From: Pseudoscleropodium purum
Lineage: Eukaryota; Streptophyta; Bryopsida; Hypnales; Brachytheciaceae
Direction: 5' to 3'
DNA: 64,000 bases
Assembly (NCBI GenBank): GCA_963969395.1
Contig: OZ017795.1
Coordinates: forward strand, 36,437,063-36,501,062
Each line of letters starts with the position of its first letter. Positions within the stretch are counted from its first letter, which is position 1. The notes below the pieces were generated by a model. That model saw nothing but the letters and a program-made list of their open reading frames with translations, had not been told where the DNA came from and made no database searches. This document shows positions 35,881-49,725 of the stretch, piece by piece. Both the position numbers and the translations under genes were made by a program.

Positions 35881-36140
35881 CATTAGAGGATTTCTAGGGG
35901 GTCGAGAGGACTGTTTTAGGCCTATTCCTCCAACCTTGTTCGTGTTGTCAGTTTCATTTTTTTTGAATTTTTTTAAAATTAGAATAAAAAAAGTAGAAAA
36001 AAATTTCTTTTTTTTTCAAATTTTTTTTGGTGATGTGGTAGTTGCCATGCCATGTCAAGCAATAGCTACAAGGTTGTTCCCCCGATCTTGGAAGCTTGGG
36101 AAACTCACAACCCTCCGTAGTTGCTGAAAATCCTCTAATG
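35881..36140. mobile_element. Small inverted-repeat element, copy B
   Basis: Relative of 437-726: same CATTAGAGGATTT ends and the same internal blocks, 260 bp, non-coding. Its existence confirms the borders of copy A. Confidence 0.65.
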
Positions 36141-39100
36141 GTCAATTTTTTTCCAAAGAGTGCTCTAGACAATAGGCACATGCTAACTTAGTTTTTGTCT
36201 TCTATAGTTCTTCTAGTTTATTGGAATGGAAATTTTGAAGTTTTTGTAAAAAACAACTACATGTATATTTGTTTCAAAAATTCATATGTAAGAATTTTAC
36301 ATTCATAAAAAAAATACGTGTCTCTTTTCAAAATTTGTGTAAAAGTTTCACAACCATTGCAAAAATGACATGTGTATGCCTTTTGTAATTTATATGTACG
36401 TGGTTTTCACCAAATGTGACAACTTATTACTATCTCCTCATAGGAGGCAATAACTAACTACCACAAAACCACTATACTAATAGGCAAAGATGTTCACTAT
36501 ACATAAAACAAGGATGTTCAAGTTAGTGGAGATTCCTTTGTGACTGAATACTATATGTCAATATAATTTAACATATCAATGCTACAATATACATGTCAAA
36601 CAATTAACATATTAGTACTATACTAATAATTGAACCTCACTAATTGAAAATCATTGAATTGATTATAATTAATGTTTGGCACTTTGGTGCTCTCTTGCTA
36701 ATTGAAACTGAGCGTAGGTTTAGTTCAATTCAATGAAATTTATATTACACTTCTAATTTCCTTAAATCTTGAAAAATGGTGATGCTATTTCAATCAAATT
36801 GATGTTAGTTTTAGAAGTGGCAGCTAGAGATTCAAAAGCACCATATAGAAAGTTTGGTACATTGTCCTTTAGATAATCGATAAAGCTAGCCTTGCTACAT
36901 TACAAGAGTAATCAAAACTGAATTAAAAATCTAAGTATTTGCATTGGAAATCAAAAAACAAGACCTATAGGATTCTTGGGTCAATTTATAAGTTATTCAC
37001 TCTGATTTCTAGATTATTTAGTAAGCATAGCTTGAAAAGAACCAATTTTGAAAGAGATTTCCATTTGAGAATAGATATTTCCATCTGAGAAATCTTGAAC
37101 ATGCCAAATTTTAAAAATTTTAAGAGTTCAAACTAGAGCCAGTTCTGATTAAGTTTCCTTGAAGTTTGAATTCAAATGCTATAAGTAGCTATACACTCTC
37201 TATTTGTCACCTTTTTGAATGCCTTGACAGACAAAAAAACTAGATGCAAAAATACCTAATTCAAAATAACCAAAAATAACTGCAAAAACCAAGATACAAT
37301 ATGTAGTGGTACACCATTGATTGCAAATTCATTGCAAAAGTGGTGCAATAGTGACTACAATAGTGATGCCAAAATGGAGTCAAGTCTCTATAGTACCAAA
37401 AGAACTTCACTTGAAAGGAGCTAGGTTGGACTCCATGACTAATAATGATTACGTTGCCTATTTTGTAAAAACAACATACACTGTAGATGGTCAAGATGAT
37501 TATGCTATCCATTGCCCAAAAATTAGATGATGATTGCTTTTTATAGGCTTTTGTGGTTTAAACTAGTTCCTTTCAAAATACTAAAGTGAGGCAATCCCTT
37601 AAAGGATCAATTATTTTTGTAATGAGGAAGAACAACTTGGGAATTAACATCAAGAAGTACTTCTAAAATAAATGACCCTAGAGCACAAAATGACAGTGGA
37701 AACAAATTGAAATATCATATCTAAATTCTCAATTGTAAGAACTTCATTGCTAGCATTGCTTATTCAATGTTAGTGTCACTAGTAGAAAGGTGATTGGAAC
37801 AAGGCACATGTATAAGAGATCATCCTAGAAGCTTGACAATTCTCCATTACAATCTACATTTGTGAAATGCATCTTCCTTAGAAGTTCAAGACTCAAGAAC
37901 TTGAGGCCACTTATTTTGTCTCTCCATCCAACAAACAATTTTGATTCCTAAAATTGACAAGTACACTAGAAATTGCATTCATTAGCCATTGTCCTAAATG
38001 AGACAACTACATTTGGACCAAATAGCATCACTTTTTCCTAAATATTGACTCTACACGATCAAAATATGAAAGTCTATGAGTGTCTATATTGGGATTTTGG
38101 TAAACTTAGAGGGTACTTTGAAAATTCATAACTTAATGATATGGCATCAAAATAATGCATGCTAAAGTATGTTGAAATCTTCTTTCAATTGTAATAATAG
38201 TAACTATGCTTAGTTGTAATTAGTGTCAATTATAAGTGAGCAGATCTTAGTATTTTTTTCATTGCTACTACGATATCTTCTAACATTGCGACAAGGAAGT
38301 GAGAGAGTTTGAGTAGGTCTCTCTACACTAGAACAATGTTTGTTGCGATATGAGCTTTAAAGTACCTTGAGCTTCTTGATGATAACACAAAAAAGACAAG
38401 GTATTGATTCATACAGATCCTTGTGAAGATTGATTCACAATAGTTCTATTGATAAAAACACCATTAATATCTATAAATTATACAGATAGTGATTTTGAAA
38501 ATGTTTACTGACACTTAAAGATAGACATTCAAGAGCAATATTAGATTAAAGATGTGATAAGAGACTAATTGCAATGAAGCATTGCTGTTATAAAGAAGCT
38601 CCAAGATGCAATTTAGTTCTAATAACACTAAACCTTATTGCTAAGATGATATACTGATGGCAAAAACAAATCACTCAAAGATGTCAATAGATGGATGGGA
38701 TCTTGTGGTCTTTCATTGATCCTCATGAACATTTTAGTTGTCAAAATTGATTGTTTTCAGTTTGTGTAGGAGATCCTAACCAACACTTTGTAACAGAAAC
38801 CCTTGCCAATAAAATATTGTTGTGTTGGAAATGTAGACATTATGTAAAAATATGTATATTTATATTATTTAAATGAGTTTTGATATTCATGATATAGTAA
38901 GAAGGTAACATCAATCATTTGAAATAGCCTTACAATAACGCCTTCTCATTGCTGTAACAAACAACTATAAAGAGAAGGATTCATTTAAGAGCTTTATTGT
39001 ATTTCATATTATTCTTTTTTGTTTTTCACTTTAAATTATACTATGTTGAACAGGAAGATTTTTTTTAGTCTCAAAAATGATGAAAAATCTCAACTAAAGC

Positions 39101-39940
39101 ATGAATTTGTTTATCGCAATTATTAAATCAATCTATATTACCATTGAATTTTTTAATGCTGCATATGTAGCCATAAGATGAAGTTGGGCCATCTCGACTA
39201 CTACAACAATCTCATGTAGAGCAACAATGGCACAAAAATCTTCAATGTGATGTTGGAACATTGGTGATTTTATTGTAGGTTGGATGCGTTGAACCTAGTA
39301 ACCGTAAAGTGACGTTTGAAGAATGTTTTGAAAGTTTAAACAACGATCAATATTATCGCATGTTCAGGCCTATTGAGAGGAGTTGCAGTTATTGATGATA
39401 GTTAAAGGGCCAATCAATCTTGTAACTAATGCAAATTGTATAGATTATGTCGCTATTACCATTAATTGCATCTTGAAGTTCTTGCAGATAGAATGATATT
39501 CCAATTAGAATTCTATTTTTTAATTTTATTAGATATATGTTAATTCCTAGTTTTTATTCTATATTTAGAATTTTTTATAAAATAATTTTGTATGTATGAA
39601 GTTATATGAGAGAAATATACAAATAGTTTGCCTTCTATTAACTGTGAGGTGATTTATCTTGTAACTCGGATTATGAAATTAGTTTTGTGGTAAAAATTGA
39701 TGACCAATTGTAATGTAGATTTTGTCTATTTACAAAATCCAAGGTAACTAGTATAGAAGGGTAATTCCTAAGGAAAGGTCAAATAGTTTAATGAATATAT
39801 GACTAAGGTTATTTTGTTTCGGATTTTGGATATTTATTTGTACATTTTCCTCATTGATTCTAAGAAAATAAAACCCCAAAGAATATTCCTAATTGTCAAT
39901 TTTCTTAGTCCAAAATATAATGTTTATTATAGACTCAATG
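36141..39940. other. Gene-poor AT-rich region
   Basis: Short chance frames only; nothing recognised. Confidence 0.5.
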
Positions 39941-42120
39941 TATGACATCCCAATCCTGCCTAGAATTCTAGGGGTGTTTTTCAATAATTTGTCAAGTTTG
40001 ACCACAATTTGTCATGTGCATGATCTACTCTAGACCAATGCAAAATATATAATATAAATATATTTATATATTAGTACACAATTCCTTAATTACTGGTGAT
40101 TTTCATTACCATGACAATTTGTCCAATCACCAATTAATTAGACTCATTATTATTTAGATGAGTATCAAACCAATCACAATCTTACAACAATTTGTCTCTA
40201 ACTAATGCGTTGGGAATGAATGTGTGCAATTTCTTTCGCTTTTTTTATCCATCTTTTTATCTATATATCATTTGTTAGTGTTTCATAGACAAATAGTATC
40301 CATGAGTATACAATCTTATTATTTCTATAATTACTTACTTAATAGTAACTATACATTCATTACCCACTCAAAACAAATTGTTTTAATAATTTTCTTATAA
40401 TGATTTATTTATCTAATCTTCACCTACTCCTCCTTTAGATTAATACTTAAGCAATATAAATTTATCCAAAAAAATCTCGACTACTTGTTTTAACTGTTTT
40501 ATCACAATATTTGTGATTTACACAACAAGTCTTACATCATGTTTTTGCTAATTGTTTTGGTGGTTTTCATCAATTTGTAATTATGAGAACAATAGTCTTA
40601 TCAAGTACAATTTCTTTATAGCTTAGTTTACAGACAAGTTGTCAACATATAGCCACAATCTTACCTACTCCAGATATAATCTTAAGACAACTTGTTATGC
40701 TGAATTAACATCTCACATAATAACTTATACTCTCTTTCACTTGACAATTTGACACACTAACGATTTCAATTCCCAGTTTTAAATCTTACTAGAGCCGGTT
40801 CTAAGGTTTATGAATTTTTCAATTCTCATTCACTCAAGACTGAGCAACATGAACATCTCAAAACACCAAACTTCATTCAGGTTCATATAACATCAATCTT
40901 CACAATACTACTTTTAAATGAATTTATTAATATGGTCGAGAACTTTTAATTCCACTTACCACTTCCAATTTATGCAACTTATAGAGAACTTGTCATAGGA
41001 TCTGCAGATTGATTCTTGCCTGCTTTTGTCCTCAATTCCAAGCCGCAGCTCCAAGTTTTCAGTGTCAACTTGTCTTACACATTGAGGTTTTCAATCTCCT
41101 CTTGATCCAGCATCCACTTATCTCGTAATTCACTCATACTCTCTCAATTCTTGCATGAACTAATATTTGGTTTGAATTCTACAAATGCTCTCACTTTCCT
41201 CTATGTACATACACAATCAGACAACTCGTCTCTACAAAAGCACTCACATCCATAGACAATTTGTATTTAACATACCCATCTTTCAACAACATAAATTCCA
41301 ATCATTGAATCACAACAACACTTAGTCACATACTCAAGAAGAACTAATTTTGCAAATCATTTATAATACACATACACAAATAACAAAGTTCAGTCACTCT
41401 GTTGACTCACCAACATCAAAGACAATTTGTCAAAACCACACTCTGATACATACACACAAGAAACAAATCCGAACTTCCTTCAACAAATGGTTACACATAA
41501 CACATGCACGAATCCAACCATAGGATCAATTATAAATGCAAAGACAATTTGTTATACACAAACCATTCAATAAAATTCGTATTAGCTTATCCAATCCTTA
41601 GACTACAACAATACACAGCAATACAACAAGAAAGAATAATTTTACAAATTGTCTTAAATTATCCAAGCTCATAAATTCAATCATTGGATTAACTTCCAAA
41701 CACACCAAACGAGTGATCAGACACACTCACAACTCACTCTACCAAACAGATCCTATCACTAGATTACAACATCAACCAACAACACATCTGTGCTCTCACA
41801 ATTAGTTCAAAAGACAATTTGTATTACATGTATAGAAGGAGTTCACATTTGATGAAACGACTCAAATTGCACAGACGCACAAGGCTCACAAAAACAACAA
41901 ACAACCAAGAGAAAGAGAGAGCTGACAAATCGTCTAACTATATGCTATTGGAAGGTAGCATGGGTCCATTTCAAACGCCACTAAGACAATTCGTTTCCAA
42001 TCTAATCTTCCTTTTACAACTTTTGAAATCACTCGTCTATTTGTCATCTATTACCGTTCATTTGCTATAGACTAATAGTAATTACCTACCTTTGCGACTA
42101 TACTAGACAATTAGTCAAAA
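39941..42120 (+). repeat. Region studded with GACAATTTGTC-like motifs
   Basis: At least 15 copies of GACAATTTGT(C) or close variants lie in about 2.1 kb, including near 40004, 40113, 40187, 40633, 40686, 40743, 41255, 41421, 41543, 41644 (inverse), 41813, 41922, 41985 and 42106. The region has a distinct C-rich, G-poor composition and begins near TGTATGACATCCCAATCC, which looks like some plant LTR starts. No ORF. It may be a solo LTR or a non-autonomous element whose motifs bind a transposase; borders unknown. Confidence 0.55.
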
Positions 42121-42382
42121 ATTCAAAAACTTGAACACTCACACCAATAGATGTTAAAAAAGTCACATGAGCAAAATATGGGTTGAATTTTACTTGATTT
42201 GTGTGATTAAGATAAAAAATAAGGTAGAGAAAAAAATGAACACTATTTATCATCTCTCTCGTCGTAGTTTATAAAGCTCAAATGTTTGAGAAGCCATAGT
42301 GTGTTGTATTTGAAAAAAATTGGAATGAAAATTAAAAAGGTTGTATATTATAGTATTGTGTTTTAAAATTAATCTCATTTGC

Positions 42383-43233
42383 TTAACCCCTTAAGAACTT
42401 GATCTATTGTAAAATGGTCAAATTTCTTATCTGAGCTAATTTTAGCCTTTTTAATAGTGTTCAAACAACAATTTGATACTTTTACTATTTGAAACTTTGG
42501 ATTCTATATTACTTTGAGAAATTACAATTTATTTTGTGAAAATTTCTAATTGTTATCATTTTGTTGCAAAAAATGAACATAAATGAGTAAAAATAGTAAA
42601 AACAATCCAAATTATTTGAAATTTTTTTGAGAGGTAAAAGTATCAATGGAGATTAGTATGAAAAATTTGCAATTGGTTATTTTATTTTTTAAACCCAAAA
42701 TAGCTACATCAAAATCCTTGAAGTCAAATTTGATTATCAAACCAAATTTATCCTTTTCTTTAATTGATGTACAAAAATTTATATTTTTTGCTAGTAGAAA
42801 AATAAATTTTCTAGTAATTTTTTATTTTTTCAATAATTTTGAAGGAAAAATAAAGTTATTGTAATTTTTCAAAGTTAAAGGTGGAAATAAAATTATATGA
42901 ATTACAATATATATTAGAATAATCTATAATTTTTACTATAAATGAAGAGTGGAATGAGAAATATAATTTTATAATTGAAATTCAAAATATATATATATGA
43001 ATGAAAAGCACAACATATTCTGTTATTTGGATATTAACATAGGGAACTTTCAATTGCAACAACTCTTTCAATTTTTGACATTTCTTAAAACTTTAAAATG
43101 AACTAGAAATTTTTTTTGTTAAGATTCGTTTTCTTAGTTGAAATCAAATTCCAAAAATAGTTATTTTAAAATTTGTAATCAAAGTTGACAAAGGCACATC
43201 CAATTTTGGGATGTTTGCGTGTTTAGGAGTTAA
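42383..43233. mobile_element. TTAA-bounded transposon (element 5)
   Basis: Left end TTAACCCCTTAAGAACTTG; the right end inverts to TTAACTCCTAAACACGC. TTAA is present at 42383-42386 and 43230-43233. Internally it is an inverted relative of the 25499-26499 element. About 850 bp, very AT-rich. The 72-codon frame at 42646-42864 is not a transposase. Confidence 0.75.
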
Positions 43234-45834
43234 TTTGAAGTTGTTAGTCAAAAGTTAGGCTCGTTTGAAATTACAAAGGTCTGTTGCCTTTCATGTAAAA
43301 GAACAAAGACTTCGACCAACCATAAAAGATGAACAAATTTTTTTTTGCAATGAAATTTTGAGTAAGTCTAAAAAATTGTATTAGCTTTATATGAAGTTAT
43401 CATTCATTCTATTTGATAATTTGAAGTTTATATAAATGAGTTGTGAGTTGTAACAAAGTGAAGAAAGGTTTGTTGCCCTCAATTCTAAAAGTCAAAACTT
43501 TGGATGAGTGTAGAAGTTGAATGAAGTATTAAAATGAGTTGAAATTTGAAGGAAAAATACAAAATTCTATGTTTTCAAAAAATCTATCATTCATTTCATT
43601 TAGACTCTGAATACAATGATGACACTAAATGGTTTAACAAAAAAGCTAGAGTTGGAGTTTGAAGTTTAAAGTTTGAAAAAGGCTTTGAAAACTTGTGTAT
43701 TGTGGCTTGTGGCTTTTATTCTTTTTGTAAACTTTGTTGATGTAAGCAACATGGGTCAAATCATTGTTTAGCCTCATTTTATATTGTAATGATGAAGTGG
43801 AGTTGATTGCCCATTTGGTCACCCATACGGTCATAACTTGCTTTGTTTTCACGATGAGGCTGGATTGATGATCAACAAATTTTGAATTTGAAAGTTTAGG
43901 AGCTATTTTCATTGATGATATCTTGTGGTATGCCGTCAATTTTATCCATCCCATAGAACGTGGTTTCTTATCCCTACCTTGATACATAAACCAACCTAGA
44001 GCCTAAATATGATAGGCCAACCGGAAATAGTTCCACAACAATATTGACAATTCAACTAGCAAGATTCAAAATTTACATGACTATGTCTACTTATGTTCCC
44101 AAGCCATTTTTGGTTGCAACCAAGATTCCCATAATTTCTAGAGGCAAACTCTCTCTACACAACAATGTGTAATTAAAACATGAAATAAGAAGTAGTAGTA
44201 GAGTAAGCCACCAAATTCAACCCAAAGAATGGAAAGAGATCTAGAACCTCACACTAATACTCGAGGTTGTTGAAGAAAAACTTAGGGTCAAACCACATTC
44301 AAAGGTAACATTGGGATTACTTTATTAGAACATGATTTGAGTCCATTTCAAAACTGTAAAGCTTAAAATTATTTTGATTTTGTCATTTTTCTAATAAAAT
44401 TATAGATGAATAGTATTTCAATGATTTCCTTTAATAAGTTGGAGAAAAAATTTCATAGAAAAATTTGTCAAAAGGATGCAAATCACCAATTGCAAGGCTA
44501 AATTTAGTGTATGTATTACAATATAACACTTTAAAAGGATATTTCTATCCAAATTTTTTATACTTCTCAAACATGCAACTATTAAAAAGTATTTTAGTGA
44601 TTAAATTTTGAAGAAAAATAGTCTCATTTTTAATTAATTAATTGATTATTGATAAATTATTGATTTATTCTTATAAAATTTAAGCATTCAATTCCAAAAT
44701 AGCTTATATAGGGACCTTGAAGTGATTAATTTGTACATTTTTTGTTCTTACACGATCATGATTTGAATTATTTTTTATATTAAAAAGGACATTCATATAT
44801 TTTTACTTCTAATTATTATAGAAAATAGAAAATTATTCAAATTGTAGTAAAAAAGTTCTTTTCTACTCTATCACATGATTATACATATACATGATTTTTT
44901 TTAGATTCAATCACATGATTTTTCATTAGAAATTAAATCCCTTTTCTACCTTTGAGAAACTTGACAAGTTGACATTTGAACTTTAATTAGAACCTTTATA
45001 AAGAATTTTTTATGAGTCAATAAATTCAATTTTTGATGAATAAAAAAATATGTCTTAATTTGACTTGAAGTACTTGTCAAAAAGGACTAACCCCTATACT
45101 TAATAGATTCTTTTCAAAAAACCATAGCTCAAAAGAAGTTACATTGCAGATTTGATTGTGTCTAACATCCTTTTTTTTGGTACCTTTGAGGTTGATTTGA
45201 TCCCTTAGGGCTTCTCAAATTCCACATTAGTTTTCATAGTACTATTTGCAATAATAATGGAGGAGTACTATCATTTAGTTATAAGCTAGCCAAATTTTTT
45301 TGAGAATTTCCAAATAAAATAGAAAAGTTTAGGATGAGGTTCCTGACAAAAAAAAAGATTTTCAGAAATGGAGTGGATAGGAAAATTAAATATCAGAATT
45401 TTGGCTGTCTACATTCAAAATATGTAGGAAAATTACTATTCAAAAAGCCTTTTTTCCAATGGGCAGTCAATTGGGCTTATACTTTGCAAGAAATTTTTGA
45501 ATGCACTATATAGTATTCTACTATACTAATTAGTAGAGTTACCCTTCATTTGTCATAAATGACTCTTAGTTGTTCTAGCCTTTGGAAGTAAGTTATGAAC
45601 TTTTATCCTTGGATTTTTTTTCTAGAGCATTCAAATTGTCGATGGCTTGATCAAGCCAATTTGAACTGTAGATTACTTTTTTATTTTCAAACAACTGGGT
45701 TTAGGGTGTCTACAAGCTTTGAGTGTTGTTCCGTTGCATTTTCTCATGTCCTACGCTCTCGCCACACTTTCATATTTTCAATTTCTTTCTTTCTTGTATG
45801 TTTTGTGCTTTATGCATTTTCTACATTGTGTAAG
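43234..45834. other. Gene-poor AT-rich region
   Basis: A 113-codon minus frame at 43646-43987 is the longest and shows no known domain. Nothing else recognised. Confidence 0.45.
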
Positions 45835-46495
45835 TTTGGGCAATTTAGAGTTGGCAATTTAGCATGTGCAACATTGTAGCTCCTATGCAACTTGGTTTGG
45901 CACTTCAACTTGCTTCTATTTTGTTGCGTTTTTTGTAGTTGATTGTTTCTATTTGCTTGGGGTGCAATCTACTCCTCTCTTTTGTTTTAGGATTGTTGGC
46001 ATTCTCTAGGGACCTCAAATTAGATATAGGTAGGTTAAAACCTACACCCTATTTTTTTTCAAATTTTTCATCACATCCATTGAATCTAATCATGTTCTAC
46101 TAAGGTTGTCCCTTACTTGTGTGTTTTGAATTAGTATGGTTCTATGCATTGAGCGATTTATACAAATTTGGGTGATTTAGGGTTGGCAATTTGGCATGTG
46201 CAACACTGTGGTTCCTACACAACTTAGTTTAGCACTTTTGTTTGCTTCAATTTCATTGTGGTTTTAATGATTGCAATCGGTTACTTCAATTTGGTTTAGA
46301 GTGCAATTTGCTCTTCTCTTCTTCTTCTTCTTCAAGGTTGTTGGCATTGACTAGGGTTTTCAAATCCAGTATGGGCTACCTAAATCTACACCCTATTTTT
46401 TTCAAATTTCTCATCACTTCCATTGAATCTAATCATGCTCTAATCAAGTTGTCCCTTCCTCAAGCGTTTTGATTTACTAGGGTCTATACATTAGT
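45835..46495 (+). repeat. Tandem duplication, about 332-bp unit
   Basis: Two diverged copies in direct orientation share GTTGGCAATTT (45850 and 46182), TGTGCAACA.TGT, GGTTGTTGGCATT-type and ACCTACACCCTATTTTTTT / AAATCTACACCCTATTTTTT blocks, plus CATTGAATCTAATCATG. Non-coding. Confidence 0.7.
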
Positions 46496-49400
46496 GTAGT
46501 CTAGCTTTTCAGCTTTTTGTAGAACTTTTTCAATTTTTTGTGGCATTTCCTATATTATTTATATATATTTTGAGTATTTAGTGTTAAAGTAGTTCAAAGT
46601 ACACTAAAAGTTCCCAAAAGTACAAAGATACTTTAGTAAGTAGCCACAAATTAATAGAAAAGGGCAAAAAGGCAAAATAAAAGTTAAAGTAAAAGTTCCA
46701 GAAAAAAAAAGATAAAAAGAAAAGGAAAAAGATAAAGAGACTGGTACAAATAAAAAAAAGATGGGGAATTAGGGATTCAGAGGCGCGTGAGGAGATTCCA
46801 CAAGTCGAGACGCGCCTCGCACCACCTCCGATCACCCAAAAATTTCACCTTTAATTCCTCTCTTTTCTCTCATTTTCTCTCCTCCTGGGGTATTCATTCT
46901 AAATTGTGCTGTAATTCTTGCACGTAATGTGCTGTTTGTAATAGAAGTGTTATTTCTTCAATTGTGCTGTTTATGGTGTTGTATTGCGTGGAATTTCCTG
47001 AATTTATTGAGGAGCAATCAAGAGTTTTGTGTGTGTGTTTTTGAATTTTGGAAAGCATCTGTACACATGGTGAGCAATCGGTGGAAATTAGAATGTTTCA
47101 GTGAGGATTAGAGGCGTAGCAAGGACTGGAATTTGTGGTTTTCGTTTTGAACTGAGATCTGGGAGTCGCCAGTCAATCACGGGCTCATGCAAGCGCTGCA
47201 GTTTCTTCGAGAATTTGAATGGTGTGAGAAGATTGACAGAAGTGTAGCAATTCGAAGAAGAGATCTACAGTCAGAGTGAAGTCAAGAATCAATGAAAACA
47301 GGCGATCTGGTTTTGAATTCTCGAACTAAAAATTGCCCTAGGAAACACTGAGAGATTTCGTTGACGATTTGAGGACACGGTGATCAGGCTATGAAGTACA
47401 GAGTGGCGGGGATGGTGCGGGAGAATTGTTGTGTGTACACAGATGATTGAGATTGCAAATCTGATCAGGCCGGTGTCGCAGGGGTCAGAACTGCTGGAGG
47501 GAGGCGGAAGAATCAGAAATTGATAAAAATCCATTCGAGGTAATTGGAGTGTTGCTACGACTTGATTGGAGTGCATCGGAAGTTGCGAGGAGATTGATCT
47601 GGATTAAATTAACGATCGGCGGAAGAATTCGGCGTTGTAGTGGCAGACCGGCCATTCTTCGTCGAATTGGCAAATTAGGGATTTGGATCGGGATCCCGAG
47701 ATAGGGTGAGGTGCTGAATGAAGTCCCGAGTTAGGGTTGGAACTTGGACAAGTGTTGATCGAGGTGATGAAACTTCAAATTGTCATCTAGATTCAGGAAG
47801 TGGTTTACTGCCTAGGTATTGACTAGGTATTGCCAAGGTATCAACTGGTGTACGAAAATGGGGCTTAAAGGCTTTTAATTAAAATTCAAGATCATTCATT
47901 AAAAACAAATCAAAATAAAGGGTCAAATTTTTCGAACAGCCCTTTGGGCCGTACCCCTAATTGGAAACTAGATTTAAAATTCTATTAATTATTTTGTATT
48001 AATTATTATTAGAATTTGTATTGAAAATTGCATATGTATGTGGTAAATTTGAATTTTGGAATTGTAGGAATCGATTAACCCCTGTATTGGCCAATATTGT
48101 CCCTAGAGTTGCTGAGGGGTAACCCATTGTAAGACTTTCTAAACCCTAAATTCTAATTTCTTTTGAAATACTACAGACGTATATTTGTACTAGTTTCAAA
48201 ATACTATAGTGGGATGTACTGAAGTCAAGTCCTGCATCGCATACATAAACAAGTCAGTCCACCCTGACATATTGTCTCAGACATATTGCCATGAGCCCTA
48301 CAACACTAAACAAGACAAGGACATGCATGCTAAGTCTTTTATCTTATAATGGATTGTTGAGTGTTTCTTGGGCTATTTAGTGGGAATAAGAAGGAATTTT
48401 TTATTCTATCTTCAAAACTTAAGTACAAAGTGACATTTGAACACACTACAATAACCTTACATAGATCATTCCCTGGTGTTCGAACTTGGTAGCGTTTGGA
48501 ATAGGGATTCCAAAAACCTAACTACAATTAGGCAATTTGTGCAAATTTCAACAATTTATGCAATTTGGTAAGTGTAGCTTTGGTTGAGCTAACTTGTTTG
48601 GGTTTCCTAAACCAATTCTACCTCATATTTGTGTGCAATTCTAAGGTTTTACTCCCAATTTCTATGCAACTTTTTCAAATTATAAATCCAATGTTTTTGA
48701 CCATGTTAAGTTCCTTACAATCCTTGCAAATTCATGTGCTCAATTGTTTAGATTCTTTCTAGCTCCATATGATAAAATCTCCCTTCATAGATTTACTTCA
48801 TTTTTAAATTTTGAGTCTACAGTAGAAATGGATGATGTGATGTTGATGTTGGATTAGCCATGGTCATTAAATAAGTTCTTGTGATTTTCAATTAAGCTAT
48901 ATACAAATTCTATTGTTTTGACTTGTATAATTAACGGTATCTCATTCAACATGTTCAAGATTCATTGGATTGTTTGGATATCTAAGGAATACTTGTATCA
49001 TACAAGCAATCTTCTAGAGCTTCTATACCTATTACTACATCTTTTTTAGTTGTAAAAGCCTTATTTATCACCAAACCTTCAATGCTATACAACAATACAA
49101 AACGAGAGGAGCTAGTAGTTGATTTGCAATATTGCTAGACCAATTAATTAAGACTCTCAATAAGTCTGATACAAAAGCTCTCACTAAGGTTTGATGCAAA
49201 CATCATTGCTTCTCTCATGAACTTGAGACTTGATTTAGATTGATTTGTTTTTGTGGATTGTTATGAGTTTTTAGGTTTTCAATTTCAAGATTCTTGAATC
49301 CAATTGTAATAGTCACAATGTTGTGAGGGTACTAATTTCTCTTCTCTGTCGCAATACATTGATCTGTCTATTTGTTTGTTTGTTTAGTGAGATTGGAGAG

Positions 49401-49500
49401 CGTGAGAATTTTGAGTGGTGAAGTCCCTATTCTTCTAAAGACTAATAGTGGACCCTTTGATGGTAAAATAGAGGAATAGAAAACCAGTAATTTGAAGAGA
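46496..49500. other. GC-richer island without a recognisable gene
   Basis: 46760-47790 is richer in GC and CpG than its surroundings and has TATA-like AT runs near 46550, as a 5' leader would. No exon with a known domain follows on either strand, and frames are short. It may be a relic promoter or an element's regulatory region. Confidence 0.35.
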
Positions 49501-49629
49501 CATAATTGGAATCCGGATCAAATTCCGGGTAGTAGCATAACCGGAAGAGAGTATGACATTAGATGGATTGAAAAGGGAGGAAATCTGGTTACCTTAGCTT
49601 GTAACAATATACTAGAATTCCCTAGGATG

Positions 49630-49725
49630 ATATCTTGAGTCATTTTACAACGTTTTGGTGTTGTAAAGATACTTACACCTAGACTGTGCGTACGACACCA
49701 GATTCGAATCCTACCAGGGATATTG
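49630..49725 (+). repeat. Possible tRNA-derived (SINE-like) fragment
   Basis: AGATTCGAATCCT near 49702 resembles the RNA polymerase III B box, and a loosely A-box-like stretch lies upstream. The arms do not fold into a proper T-stem, so this is not a functional tRNA gene. Confidence 0.2.

Noticed and set aside
49690..49725. tRNA gene
   Set aside because: A B-box-like GATTCGAATCC is present, but the T-stem does not pair and no acceptor or anticodon arms can be drawn.
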